Assembly: GCF_001982635.1 (NCBI RefSeq)
Contig: NZ_MKFI01000005.1
Location: 789,519-853,518 of the forward strand
DNA from: Bradyrhizobium mercantei
GTDB taxonomy: Bacteria > Pseudomonadota > Alphaproteobacteria > Rhizobiales > Xanthobacteraceae
Direction of reading: 5' to 3'
Length of the DNA stretch: 64,000 nt
Position 1 is the first letter of the stretch; every line of letters starts with the position of its first letter. The notes under the pieces were generated by a model. It made no database searches, was not told the origin of the DNA, and saw nothing but the letters and a program-made list of their open reading frames with translations. The translations under genes and the position numbers were made by a program. Positions 22,517 through 31,982 of this stretch are shown here, piece after piece.

Positions 22517-23743
22517 TCAGTTGCTCAGATTGCTCGAAATGATGTCGCCGAACAGCTCCCACTTCTCGCCCTTGAACCGCATCAGGCGCAGTTGCTTGAT
22601 CGGCGCGAAGTCGGTGGCCGAGGTGTTGATGCTGATGCCCGGCAGCAGCGTGCCGGGAACGAAATCCTTCAGGCTGGCGGCCTGCTTCATGACATTGGCA
22701 CGGGTAAGATCGTCACCGCACATCTCGAGCACCTTCGCCAAGGTCTGCGCGGCGGCGTAGCCGTAGGAGGTGGCGCCGTCGAGCTTGTTGGCGTCGGGAT
22801 AATCCTTCTTGAGGAAGGTGAGGAATTTCTCCATGCCGGGATCCTTGTCCCATTGCGGATCGGCGCCGTCCTTGAGATAGGACGCCGACAGGATCCCCTG
22901 CGCGTTCTCGAAGCCGGCCGGCTGCATCACGCCGCCGACCGAGGCCGAGACGTTGGCGACGATCTGCAAGGGCGTCCATGCGATCTCGGCCGCCTTCTTG
23001 ATCGCCTGCGCCGCGAATTTCGGTGAGGTGATGCTGATGAAGGTGTCGGCGCCGGCGGCCTTCAGCTTGACGATGTGATTGTCGATCGCGGGTTCGGACG
23101 TCTCATAGGCCTCCTCGGCGACGATCATCGATGCCTTGTCGCCGAAGGCGTCTTTCAGGCCCTTGAGGTAGTCCTTGCCGAAATCGTCATTCTGGTAGAG
23201 CACGGCGACCTTGGCGTCGGGCTTGTGCTTCATGATGTATTTTGCGTAGACCCGCGCCTCGTCCTGGTAGGACGGCTGCCAGCCCATGGTCCATGGATAG
23301 TTCTTGGGGTCGTTCCACTTGGAGCCGCCGGAGGCGATGAACAGCTGCGGTACCTGCTTCTCGTTCATGTACTTTCGGATCGAAGCGTTGGTTGAGGTAC
23401 CGACCGAGCCGAACACCAGCAGGACCTCGTCGTCCTCGACCAGCTTGCGGGTTTGCTCCACGGTCTTGGCCGGCGAGTAGCTGTCGTCATAGCTGATGAA
23501 CGTGATCTTGCGGCCGTGGATGCCGCCGGCCTCGTTGATCATCTTGAAGTAGGCCGCTTCGGTCCTGCCGATCACGCCATAGGCGGAAGCGGGGCCGCTG
23601 TAGGGCGCGGTGTTGCCGATCTTGATCTCGGTGTCGCTGGCCCCGGTGTCGTATTTCTTCTGCGCCAGCGCGGCATTGCAGCTCGTCAGGATCAGAGCGA
23701 ATGCGGACAACAGCGCCGTCAGGGACGGACGTGCGGCAGTCAT
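22517..23743 (-). CDS. ABC substrate-binding protein, paralogue 4 of 5
   Basis: A 408-residue periplasmic binding protein. The start is the ATG at 23743 (MTAARPSLTALLSAFALILT), which gives the same length as the sister genes and follows the purine run GAGGTGGGG; a longer frame from 23806 only adds leader translation. The signal peptide contains an internal Cys (LTSCNAALA-QKK) that could look like a lipobox, but cleavage after ALA matches the paralogues. Family blocks KKYDTGASDTEIKIGN, KWNDPKNYPWTMGWQPSYQ and VLYQNDDFGKDYLKG are present. The spot usually reading FVATGATKW is FIASGGSKW here, a change close to the ligand hinge. Closest in style to paralogue 5. Confidence 0.88.
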   Translation of the reverse strand: MTAARPSLTALLSAFALILTSCNAALAQKKYDTGASDTEIKIGNTAPYSGPASAYGVIGRTEAAYFKMINEAGGIHGRKITFISYDDSYSPAKTVEQTRKLVEDDEVLLVFGSVGTSTNASIRKYMNEKQVPQLFIASGGSKWNDPKNYPWTMGWQPSYQDEARVYAKYIMKHKPDAKVAVLYQNDDFGKDYLKGLKDAFGDKASMIVAEEAYETSEPAIDNHIVKLKAAGADTFISITSPKFAAQAIKKAAEIAWTPLQIVANVSASVGGVMQPAGFENAQGILSASYLKDGADPQWDKDPGMEKFLTFLKKDYPDANKLDGATSYGYAAAQTLAKVLEMCGDDLTRANVMKQAASLKDFVPGTLLPGISINTSATDFAPIKQLRLMRFKGEKWELFGDIISSNLSN

Positions 23744-23804
23744 GTTTCCCCACCTCGGGTTCTTTGTTGGGCAGTATTCAATACGATCGGCGCGGGGCGT
23801 CAAC

Positions 23805-23836
23805 AAAAAGCCCCCGCGAGGGAGATCGCGGAGGCC
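23805..23836 (-). terminator. Terminator after binding-protein paralogue 5
   Basis: Minus strand GCCTCCGCGA-TCTCCC-TCGCGGGGGC followed by TTTTT (one mismatch in the stem), 25 bases after the stop at 23862. Confidence 0.88.
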
Positions 23837-23861
23837 CGTTGTTTATTTCCGCAGTGCAACG

Positions 23862-25091
23862 TTATTCCGAGGGAACGTCGCCGGAAATGATGTCACCGAA
23901 CAGTTCCCACTTCTGCCCCTTGAAGCGCTGCATCTGCAGCTGGGCGATCGGGGCGAAGTCGGTGGCCGAGGTGTTGATCTTGACGCCGGGCAGCAGGGTG
24001 TCGGGCGTGAAGTCCTTCAGGCTCGCCGCCTGCTTCATGACGTTGGCGCGGGTCAGATCGTCGCCGCACATTTCGAGCACCTTGGCGAGCGTCTGGGCGG
24101 CACCATAGCCGTAGACGTAGCCGCCGTCGGTCTTGTCGGCGCCCGGCATGTACTTGTCGAGAAACTCGGACCACTTCTTCATGCCGGGGTCGTTGTTCCA
24201 CTGCGAGTCGGCGCCGTCCTTGGCATAGGCTGCCGACAGCACGCCCTGCGCGTTGTCGAAGCCGGCCGGCTGCATCACGCTGCCGACCGAGGCCGACACG
24301 TTGGTGATGATCTGCAGCGGCTTCCAGCCGAGTTCGGCGGTCTTCTTGATGGTCTGCGCGCCGAATTTCGGCGTCGTGTAGATCAGCAGCACGTCCGGGT
24401 TGGCCGCCTTGATCTTGACGATGTGGCCGTCGATCGACGGCTCGGACACCTCATAGCTCTCCTCCATGATGATGCTGGAGGCCGCCTTGGCGCCGAAGCC
24501 GTCCTTGGTGCCCTTGAGGTAGTCTTTGCCGAAGTCGTCGTTCTGATAGAGAATCGCGACCTTGGCGTCGGGCTTCTCCTTCATCAGCCACTTGGCGTAG
24601 ATCTGCGCTTCGCTCTGGTAGCTCGGCTGCCAGCCCATGGTCCACGGGAAGTTCTTCGGGTCGTTCCACTTGGTGGCGCCGGTGGCGACGAACAGCTGCG
24701 GGATCTTCTTCGAGTTCAGGTATTTCTGGATCGCGGTGTTGGACGGCGTGCCGAGCGGGTTGAACACCAGCAGCACCTCGTCGCTCTCGACCAGCTTGCG
24801 CACCTGCTCTACGGCCTTCGGCGGCGAATAGGCGTCGTCATAGCTGACGAAATTGACCTTGCGGCCGTTGATGCCGCCGCGGTCGTTGATCATCTTGAAA
24901 TAGGCTTCTTCGGTCTTGCCGATCACGCCGTAGGCGGAGGCCGGTCCCGAATAGGGGATGATGTTGCCGACCTTGATCTCGGTATCGCTTGCGCCGGTGT
25001 CGTATTTCTTTTGGGCGAATGCGGCAGTGGACGTCGCGGCAACAGCTGTGATCGCCGCGGAAATCGCGGCGATCCGAACGGTAGAAAGCAT
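23862..25091 (-). CDS. ABC substrate-binding protein, paralogue 5 of 5
   Basis: A 409-residue periplasmic binding protein adjoining the livGFHM genes, so it is the natural partner of that transporter. The start is the ATG at 25091 (MLSTVRIAAISAAITAVAAT), five bases after GGAG. The same frame stays open for another 217 codons, but that stretch is antisense to livM. It has the signal peptide, KKYDTGASDTEIKVGN, YSGPASAYGVIG, KWNDPKNFPWTMGWQPSYQ and YQNDDFGKDYLKG. A family E hairpin repeat separates it from livM, which may explain why the binding protein could be expressed at a different level from the membrane parts. Confidence 0.88.
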   Translation of the reverse strand: MLSTVRIAAISAAITAVAATSTAAFAQKKYDTGASDTEIKVGNIIPYSGPASAYGVIGKTEEAYFKMINDRGGINGRKVNFVSYDDAYSPPKAVEQVRKLVESDEVLLVFNPLGTPSNTAIQKYLNSKKIPQLFVATGATKWNDPKNFPWTMGWQPSYQSEAQIYAKWLMKEKPDAKVAILYQNDDFGKDYLKGTKDGFGAKAASSIIMEESYEVSEPSIDGHIVKIKAANPDVLLIYTTPKFGAQTIKKTAELGWKPLQIITNVSASVGSVMQPAGFDNAQGVLSAAYAKDGADSQWNNDPGMKKWSEFLDKYMPGADKTDGGYVYGYGAAQTLAKVLEMCGDDLTRANVMKQAASLKDFTPDTLLPGVKINTSATDFAPIAQLQMQRFKGQKWELFGDIISGDVPSE

Positions 25092-25131
25092 AATGTCTCC
25101 TGGTTTGGTTCTAAAGGCTCTTAATTGGTTT

Positions 25132-25182
25132 GAGCATGATCTCGTTCGGAAAACCGCTCCGCGCTTTTCCGGATCATGCTCT
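25132..25182. repeat. Hairpin repeat, family E
   Basis: GAGCATGATC-TCGTTCGGAAAA and the complementary TTTTCCGGATCATGCTC enclose CCGCTCCGCG. Its end overlaps the livM stop codon. Copies of the same family are at 9944-9990 and 10473-10549. Confidence 0.8.
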
Positions 25183-26203
25183 AGTTCTTCTTGAGCTTTG
25201 CGGCCAGTTGCTGGGCAACGATCGCGACCTGCCTGGCGCCGTGCGGCACGAGGAAGATGACGAGGAACAGCAGCACGCCGAACACCGCACCCGAAAGGCC
25301 CTTCGAGATGCCCTCCGCGATGTTGGGCACGAAGATGATGAAGGCGGAGCCGACGATCGAGCCGGGCAGCCAGCCGACGCCGCCGACCACCATGCCGAGG
25401 AACAGCGAGATCGCGAGCTGGATGGTGTAGCCGTCGGGCGCCACGAACTGCACCGCGATGGCACCGAGACCGCCGGCGACGCCGGTGATGCCGGCCGAGA
25501 CGCCGAACGCCAGCGTCTTGTACAGCGCGACGTCGACGCCCATCGCGGAGGCCGCGATCTCGTTGTCGCGGATCGCCATGAAGGCGCGGCCGGAGCGCGA
25601 GCGCAGCAGGTTCACCGAAGCGATGTAGATCGCGATCGTGACGACCAGCGTGAAGTAGTACAGCCACATGTCCTGCGACAGTGGCAGGCCGAACGGCGCG
25701 TCCGGCTTGGTCACCACGAGGCCCTGCACGCCGCCGGTCCAATGCTCGAAATAGCCGAGCTTGAGCAGCTGCGGCATCGCGGTGGCGAGCGCGAAGGTCG
25801 CCAGCGCCAGATAGACGCCGGACAGCCGCAGCGCCGGCTGGCCGAACAGGAAGCCGAAGCCGAAGCAGACGATGCCGGCGATCGGCAGGGTGAGGGCATA
25901 GTTCATGCCCGCATGCTCCATCAGGATCGCCGAGGTGTAGGCGCCGACCGCGTAGAACGCGCTCTGGCCGAGCGAGAACTGGCCGCTTCCGCCGGTCAGG
26001 ATGTTGAGCGCCATCACCGCAAGGCCGTAGATCAGAAGCATCGTCATCTGGAAGATGATGAAGTTCTTCACGAACAGCGGGATCAGGATCAGTGCGGCGA
26101 GCACGACGAGCGAGGTGCCGTAACCCAGCGTCATGGCGCGCTTCGGCACGGCCTCGACGGCCTGGCCCTCAGTGACGACTTCGACTTCTTCAGCGGCGCT
26201 CAT
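25181..26203 (-). CDS. livM: ABC transporter permease, LivM type
   Basis: A 340-residue inner-membrane protein with about ten hydrophobic helices. A charged N-terminus (EEVEVVTEGQAVEAVPK) precedes the first helix. Family marks are LTGGSGQFSLGQSAFYAVGA near residue 70, the cytoplasmic RSRSGRAFMAIRDNEIAA loop near 200 that docks with the ATPases, and GGVGWLPGSIVGSAFIIFVP near 275. It starts two bases after the livH stop and is the last gene of livG-livF-livH-livM before the binding proteins. Confidence 0.92.
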   Translation of the reverse strand: MSAAEEVEVVTEGQAVEAVPKRAMTLGYGTSLVVLAALILIPLFVKNFIIFQMTMLLIYGLAVMALNILTGGSGQFSLGQSAFYAVGAYTSAILMEHAGMNYALTLPIAGIVCFGFGFLFGQPALRLSGVYLALATFALATAMPQLLKLGYFEHWTGGVQGLVVTKPDAPFGLPLSQDMWLYYFTLVVTIAIYIASVNLLRSRSGRAFMAIRDNEIAASAMGVDVALYKTLAFGVSAGITGVAGGLGAIAVQFVAPDGYTIQLAISLFLGMVVGGVGWLPGSIVGSAFIIFVPNIAEGISKGLSGAVFGVLLFLVIFLVPHGARQVAIVAQQLAAKLKKN

Positions 26204-26205
26204 GA

Positions 26206-27084
26206 TCAGACTCGCTTCACGATGGCGCGGCCGAACAGGCCTGCCGGTTTGACGACCAGGACGACAATGATCAGCGCAAGCGCGATCGGAAGTTTCAACT
26301 CATTGCCGACACCGGGGATGTAGGTGCCGACCAGGTTCTCGAAGATGCCGACCAGGAAGCCGCCCATCACGGCGCCGAACGGGCTCGTCAGGCCGCCGAG
26401 CACGGCCGCGGCAAATCCGTAGATCAGCACGCCGAGCATCATGTTGGGCTCGAGGAAGACCACCGGGGCGATCATCATGCCGGCGATCGAGCCGATCGCG
26501 GACGCCATGCCCCAGCCGAGCGCGATCATCCACGAGGTGTTGATGCCGACCAGGCGGGCCGATTCAGGCAGCGAGGCTGCCGCGCGCATCGCAAGGCCGA
26601 CCCGGGTGAAGCGGAAGAAGAAGAACAGCAGCACCAGCATCAACAGCGTGATGCCGATCATGCCCGCCTGGTGGGTCGAGATCAGCTGGCTGCCGAGGAA
26701 CGGCGAGGAGCCGAACGGCGTCGGATACTGCTTGATGGTGAAGTCCCAGATCAGGCCGGCGACCGAGTTGATGATCGCATAGAGCGCGATGAAGCCGGCG
26801 ACGTTGGTCAGGATCGGCGCCTTCGCCAATGGCTTGAACAAAAGCCGCTCGATGACGATGCCGGCGGCGAATGAAAAGGCGACGGTGAGCACGAAGGCGC
26901 CCCAATACGGCACACCCCACTGCATCAGCTGCCAGGACACGAAGGTCGAGAACATCGCCATTTCGCCCTGGGCGAAATTCAGATGGTCGATGGCCTGGTA
27001 GATCATGACCACCGCGAGCGCCATGCAGGCATAGATCGCGCCGGTGGCGATGCCGGCCAGGACCTGGTTGGCAAAAAGCTCCAT
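26206..27084 (-). CDS. livH: ABC transporter permease, LivH type
   Basis: A 292-residue permease with about eight helices. ATGAIYACMALAVVMIYQA near the N-terminus, HLNFAQGEMAMFSTF, the docking loop FTRVGLAMRAAASLPESARL near residue 170 and GGLTSPFGAVMGGFLVGI near 230 identify LivH. It pairs with LivM to form the channel. The gene begins 12 bases after the livF stop and its stop is separated from the livM start by two bases, so the membrane subunits are tightly coupled. Confidence 0.92.
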   Translation of the reverse strand: MELFANQVLAGIATGAIYACMALAVVMIYQAIDHLNFAQGEMAMFSTFVSWQLMQWGVPYWGAFVLTVAFSFAAGIVIERLLFKPLAKAPILTNVAGFIALYAIINSVAGLIWDFTIKQYPTPFGSSPFLGSQLISTHQAGMIGITLLMLVLLFFFFRFTRVGLAMRAAASLPESARLVGINTSWMIALGWGMASAIGSIAGMMIAPVVFLEPNMMLGVLIYGFAAAVLGGLTSPFGAVMGGFLVGIFENLVGTYIPGVGNELKLPIALALIIVVLVVKPAGLFGRAIVKRV

Positions 27085-27096
27085 TGTGCCAGCTCC

Positions 27097-27810
27097 TCAG
27101 TAGCCGAGATAGGATTTGCGGACGTCTTCGTTGTTCGCGATGTCCTTGGCATTGCCCGACATCACGATCCGTCCGGTTTCGATCACATAGGCCTGGTCGG
27201 CGAGCTCGAGCGCGAGCTGCGCATTCTGCTCGACCACCAGGATGGTCACCTTTTCCTCGCGATTGATCTTGCCGAGGATCCGGAACAGGTCACGCACGAT
27301 CAGCGGCGCGAGGCCGAACGACGGTTCGTCGAGCAGCATCAGGCGCGGCCGCAGCATCAGCGCGCGCGCCACCGCGAGCATCTGCTGCTCGCCGCCGGAC
27401 AGCGTGCCGGCCTGCTGGGTGTAGCGCTGCTTCAGCACCGGGAAATGCTCGTACATCCGCTCGATGTCGGAGCCGATCGCCTTGGTGTCGGAGCGGCTGA
27501 TGGCGCCGAGCTGCAGGTTCTCCTCCACCGTCATGTTGGTGAAGGTGCCGCGGCCCTGCGGCACATGGGCAATGCCGAGCCGGACCACGTTTTCGGTCGA
27601 GCGCGTGCCGATCGGCTTGCCCTCGAACTCGATCGCACCGGTCGAGCGCACCATGTTGCAGATCGCCCGCAGCGTGGTGGTCTTGCCGGCGCCGTTGGCG
27701 CCGAGCAGCGTGGTCAGCGAGCCCTCGTTGAGGGAAAAGCTGAGGCCGTGCAGGGCCTGGACCTGGCCGTAATAGGCGCGCAGGTCCTTGACGTTGAGCA
27801 TCGCGGTCAT
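27097..27810 (-). CDS. livF: ABC transporter ATP-binding protein, LivF type
   Basis: A 237-residue ATPase: Walker A GANGAGKTT near residue 38, Q-loop region, signature TLSGGEQQML near 136, Walker B LMLLDEPSFGLAP near 157 and the switch His-like region VVEQNAQLALE near 190. It ends RKSYLGY as LivF proteins do. Its ATG overlaps the livG stop by four bases (ATGA). It works as a heterodimer with LivG to power the transporter fed by the neighbouring binding proteins. Confidence 0.92.
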   Translation of the reverse strand: MTAMLNVKDLRAYYGQVQALHGLSFSLNEGSLTTLLGANGAGKTTTLRAICNMVRSTGAIEFEGKPIGTRSTENVVRLGIAHVPQGRGTFTNMTVEENLQLGAISRSDTKAIGSDIERMYEHFPVLKQRYTQQAGTLSGGEQQMLAVARALMLRPRLMLLDEPSFGLAPLIVRDLFRILGKINREEKVTILVVEQNAQLALELADQAYVIETGRIVMSGNAKDIANNEDVRKSYLGY

Positions 27811-28604
27811 TGGTCCTTGCTCCCCAGATAGGCCTTGATCACATCGGGGTCGGCCTGGACCTGGGCCGGCGTGCCTTCGGCCAGCTTGCGGCCGAAATTG
27901 AGCGCGACGACGTGGTCGGCGATCGACATCACGAGTCCCATGTGATGCTCGACCAGCAGCACCGTAATTTTACGGTCGTCGCGGATTTTGCGGATCAAAT
28001 CGCCGAGCACGTAGACTTCCTCGTGGTTGAGGCCGCCGGCAGGCTCGTCGAGCAGCAGGATCTTCGGATCTGCGGCCAAAGCGCGTGCCAGCTCGACGCG
28101 CTTCTGGGTGCCGAACGGAAGTCCCGAGACCACGGTGTGGGCGACGTCCTCGAGATCGAGATAGCCGAGGATGTCGTGCACCTTCTTGTTCATGTCGTGC
28201 TCGCCGCGGCGGACCCAGGCGAGGCGCAGCGAGTCGCTGACGATGTCGCTCGAGGTGCGCGCATGCGCGCCGACGCGGACGTTGTCGATCACGGACAGGT
28301 TGGGGAACAGCGCGACGTTCTGGAAGGTACGGCCGATGCCGATCTCGGCGATCCGGTGCGGCGGCCGCGACAGGATGCTCTTGCCTTCCATCAGGATGTC
28401 GCCGGACGACGGCTGGTAGAGCCGCGACAGGCAATTGAACAGCGTCGTCTTGCCGGCGCCGTTCGGCCCGATCAGACCGAGGATCTGTCCATGACGCATA
28501 TCGAACGACACGCCGTTCAACGCGATGATGCCGCCGAACACGACGCTGACGTCGCGAACCGCGAGCAAGGGATCATTCCCCTGCGCGAGCTGTGCCTGCG
28601 TCAT
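27807..28604 (-). CDS. livG: ABC transporter ATP-binding protein, LivG type
   Basis: A 265-residue ATPase. Walker A GPNGAGKTT lies near residue 46, the LivG insertion with TFQNVALFPNLSVIDNV near 96, Walker B LLLDEPAGGLNHEE near 180 and HHMGLVMSIADHVVAL near 220. The signature region reads SGLPFGTQKRVELARAL, a slightly unusual LSxGQ variant also met in this LivG branch. It is the first gene of the transporter operon and begins 69 bases after the IclR regulator gene, in the same direction, so the regulator may be cotranscribed with it. Confidence 0.92.
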   Translation of the reverse strand: MTQAQLAQGNDPLLAVRDVSVVFGGIIALNGVSFDMRHGQILGLIGPNGAGKTTLFNCLSRLYQPSSGDILMEGKSILSRPPHRIAEIGIGRTFQNVALFPNLSVIDNVRVGAHARTSSDIVSDSLRLAWVRRGEHDMNKKVHDILGYLDLEDVAHTVVSGLPFGTQKRVELARALAADPKILLLDEPAGGLNHEEVYVLGDLIRKIRDDRKITVLLVEHHMGLVMSIADHVVALNFGRKLAEGTPAQVQADPDVIKAYLGSKDQ

Positions 28605-28673
28605 CTCGTCTCGCCCGCCGTCTTCGAGCGGTGCGAGCGGCCCTGCGATGCGTTTCGCTGGACGTGATGGAGG

Positions 28674-29540
28674 CTATCTGATCCCCTCGGCCAAACGTGC
28701 AACTTTCCCTCCTACTCTGGTCTTTTTGCGTTCTTCTTTTTTGGATTGCGGCGCCATTCCACCGAGCGCCTGCTCGATGTTCCTTACCATCGCGACAAGA
28801 CGAGGTCCAATGTCGTTGAGCAATCTATCTTCCGTGAAGCGGAATGCCGGCGCGCCGCAATTGAAGGCGTAAGGACCGGTTCCGTCATTCAATCTCAATG
28901 CAACGCCGACCGCGGCGACGTCGTCCTGCCAGTCGCCGGTCGACATGGTGAAGCCGTGTTTCGCCACCGTCTCGCCGGAGCGCTCGATGCCGTCGCGCAT
29001 CTTGGCCCAGCGGCTGCCGTAGTGATCCCGCAGCTCGCGTAATAAAGCCGCACGTTCTTCGGGTGGCAATGCCCAAATATAGGCACGTCCCATCGCGGTG
29101 GTTGCGATCGGCACCCGTGAGCCGACGTCGAGTTGCACGCCGAGCGCCAGCCCGTTCCGGCTCTGGCCGAAATAGATCATGCTGTGACGATCGCGGCCGC
29201 CGACCGCGACGGCACCGCCGGTCGCGCGCATCACTTCCTCTCGATAGGGCTCGGACAAATGCCGAACGCCGAGATTGGCGAGCGCGGCGTAGCCGAGCGC
29301 CATCGCCGACGGCGCGAGCTGATACTTCTCGAATTTCGGTACAGGTGTAAGGTATCCCAGCTTGGTCAGCGTGTAGGTCAGCCGGGAAATGGTTGGCTTC
29401 GGTAACTTGGTGCGGGCAGCAATCTCCTGATTGCCGAGCAGCCCGTCATTGGGCTGAAATGCACGCAGGACATCCAGTCCGCGGGAAAGCGCGACGACAA
29501 AATTGCGATCGGTCGCTACCTTCTTGCTGGCGCGCTTCAT
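28674..29540 (-). CDS. IclR-family transcriptional regulator
   Basis: A 288-residue regulator with the IclR layout: N-terminal winged helix (SRGLDVLRAFQPND, EIAARTKLPKPTISRLTYTL, residues 19-65) and a C-terminal effector domain (GTGPYAFNCGAPAFRF near 230). A basic tail (KKEERKKTR) follows. It sits between the livGFHM-binding protein locus and the divergent pimF gene, in the place where a pim-cluster regulator is expected. The 170-bp divergent promoter holds two dyads (29548-29570 and 29613-29631). It probably controls both the uptake and the beta-oxidation genes in response to a dicarboxylate or its CoA ester; that is inference. Confidence 0.88.
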   Translation of the reverse strand: MKRASKKVATDRNFVVALSRGLDVLRAFQPNDGLLGNQEIAARTKLPKPTISRLTYTLTKLGYLTPVPKFEKYQLAPSAMALGYAALANLGVRHLSEPYREEVMRATGGAVAVGGRDRHSMIYFGQSRNGLALGVQLDVGSRVPIATTAMGRAYIWALPPEERAALLRELRDHYGSRWAKMRDGIERSGETVAKHGFTMSTGDWQDDVAAVGVALRLNDGTGPYAFNCGAPAFRFTEDRLLNDIGPRLVAMVRNIEQALGGMAPQSKKEERKKTRVGGKVARLAEGIR

Positions 29541-29547
29541 TCCCTGC

Positions 29548-29570
29548 CCTTGTCATGCTCGTTGACAAGG
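29548..29570. promoter_or_regulatory. CCTTGTCA/TGACAAGG inverted repeat before the IclR gene
   Basis: Perfect 8-bp arms separated by seven bases, ending eight bases ahead of the IclR start codon. It could be an autoregulatory operator or a leader hairpin that masks the ribosome-binding site. Confidence 0.45.
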
Positions 29571-29612
29571 CACGTGCTTCAAAATAACCCTCCATGTCAA
29601 GATGTGGAATTA

Positions 29613-29631
29613 AATTTCGCAGTGCGAAATT
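29613..29631. promoter_or_regulatory. Perfect 19-bp palindrome, probable IclR operator
   Basis: AATTTCGCA-G-TGCGAAATT has perfect 9-bp arms with a single central base. Size and symmetry fit the operators of IclR-family proteins. It lies 80 bp ahead of pimF and 73 bp ahead of the IclR start, in the middle of the divergent promoter. Confidence 0.7.
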
Positions 29632-29710
29632 GGTCTAATCGTAGCGGCTCAACGCAAGTCGTGCAGCTACTCAACACAAGTCCAAGAACAAGCATCCAGG
29701 GAGAGTCCCG

Positions 29711-31807
<2,097 letters not shown>

Positions 31808-31845
31808 TTGGCTTCCTGGCCACGGACTCGCTGGTAGGGTTCCCT

Positions 31846-31975
31846 CCCCCCTTGCGGGGGAGGGTTAGGGAGAGGGGTGGCCGCATCGGCACTGCCCGAG
31901 TGGTACCCCTTCCCCCAACCCCTCCCCGCAAGGGGGAGGGGAGCCCGCGCAGCGGGGTCACCTCACGGATGCAAG
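31846..31975. repeat. Inverted CCCTCCCC-type intergenic repeat
   Basis: Left arm CCCCCTTGCGGGGGAGGGTTA and right arm CCCCGCAAGGGGGAGGGGAG face each other around GGTGGCCGCATCGGCACTGC. The unit resembles the repeats around the DUF559 gene (11824-12502). It fills the gap between pimF and pimA and would put a large hairpin within the operon transcript. Confidence 0.75.
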
Positions 31976-31982
31976 ACCTTTC

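Noticed and set aside
25092..25742. N-terminal extension of binding protein paralogue 5
   Set aside because: The extra frame is antisense to livM; the signal peptide begins at 25091 after a good ribosome site.
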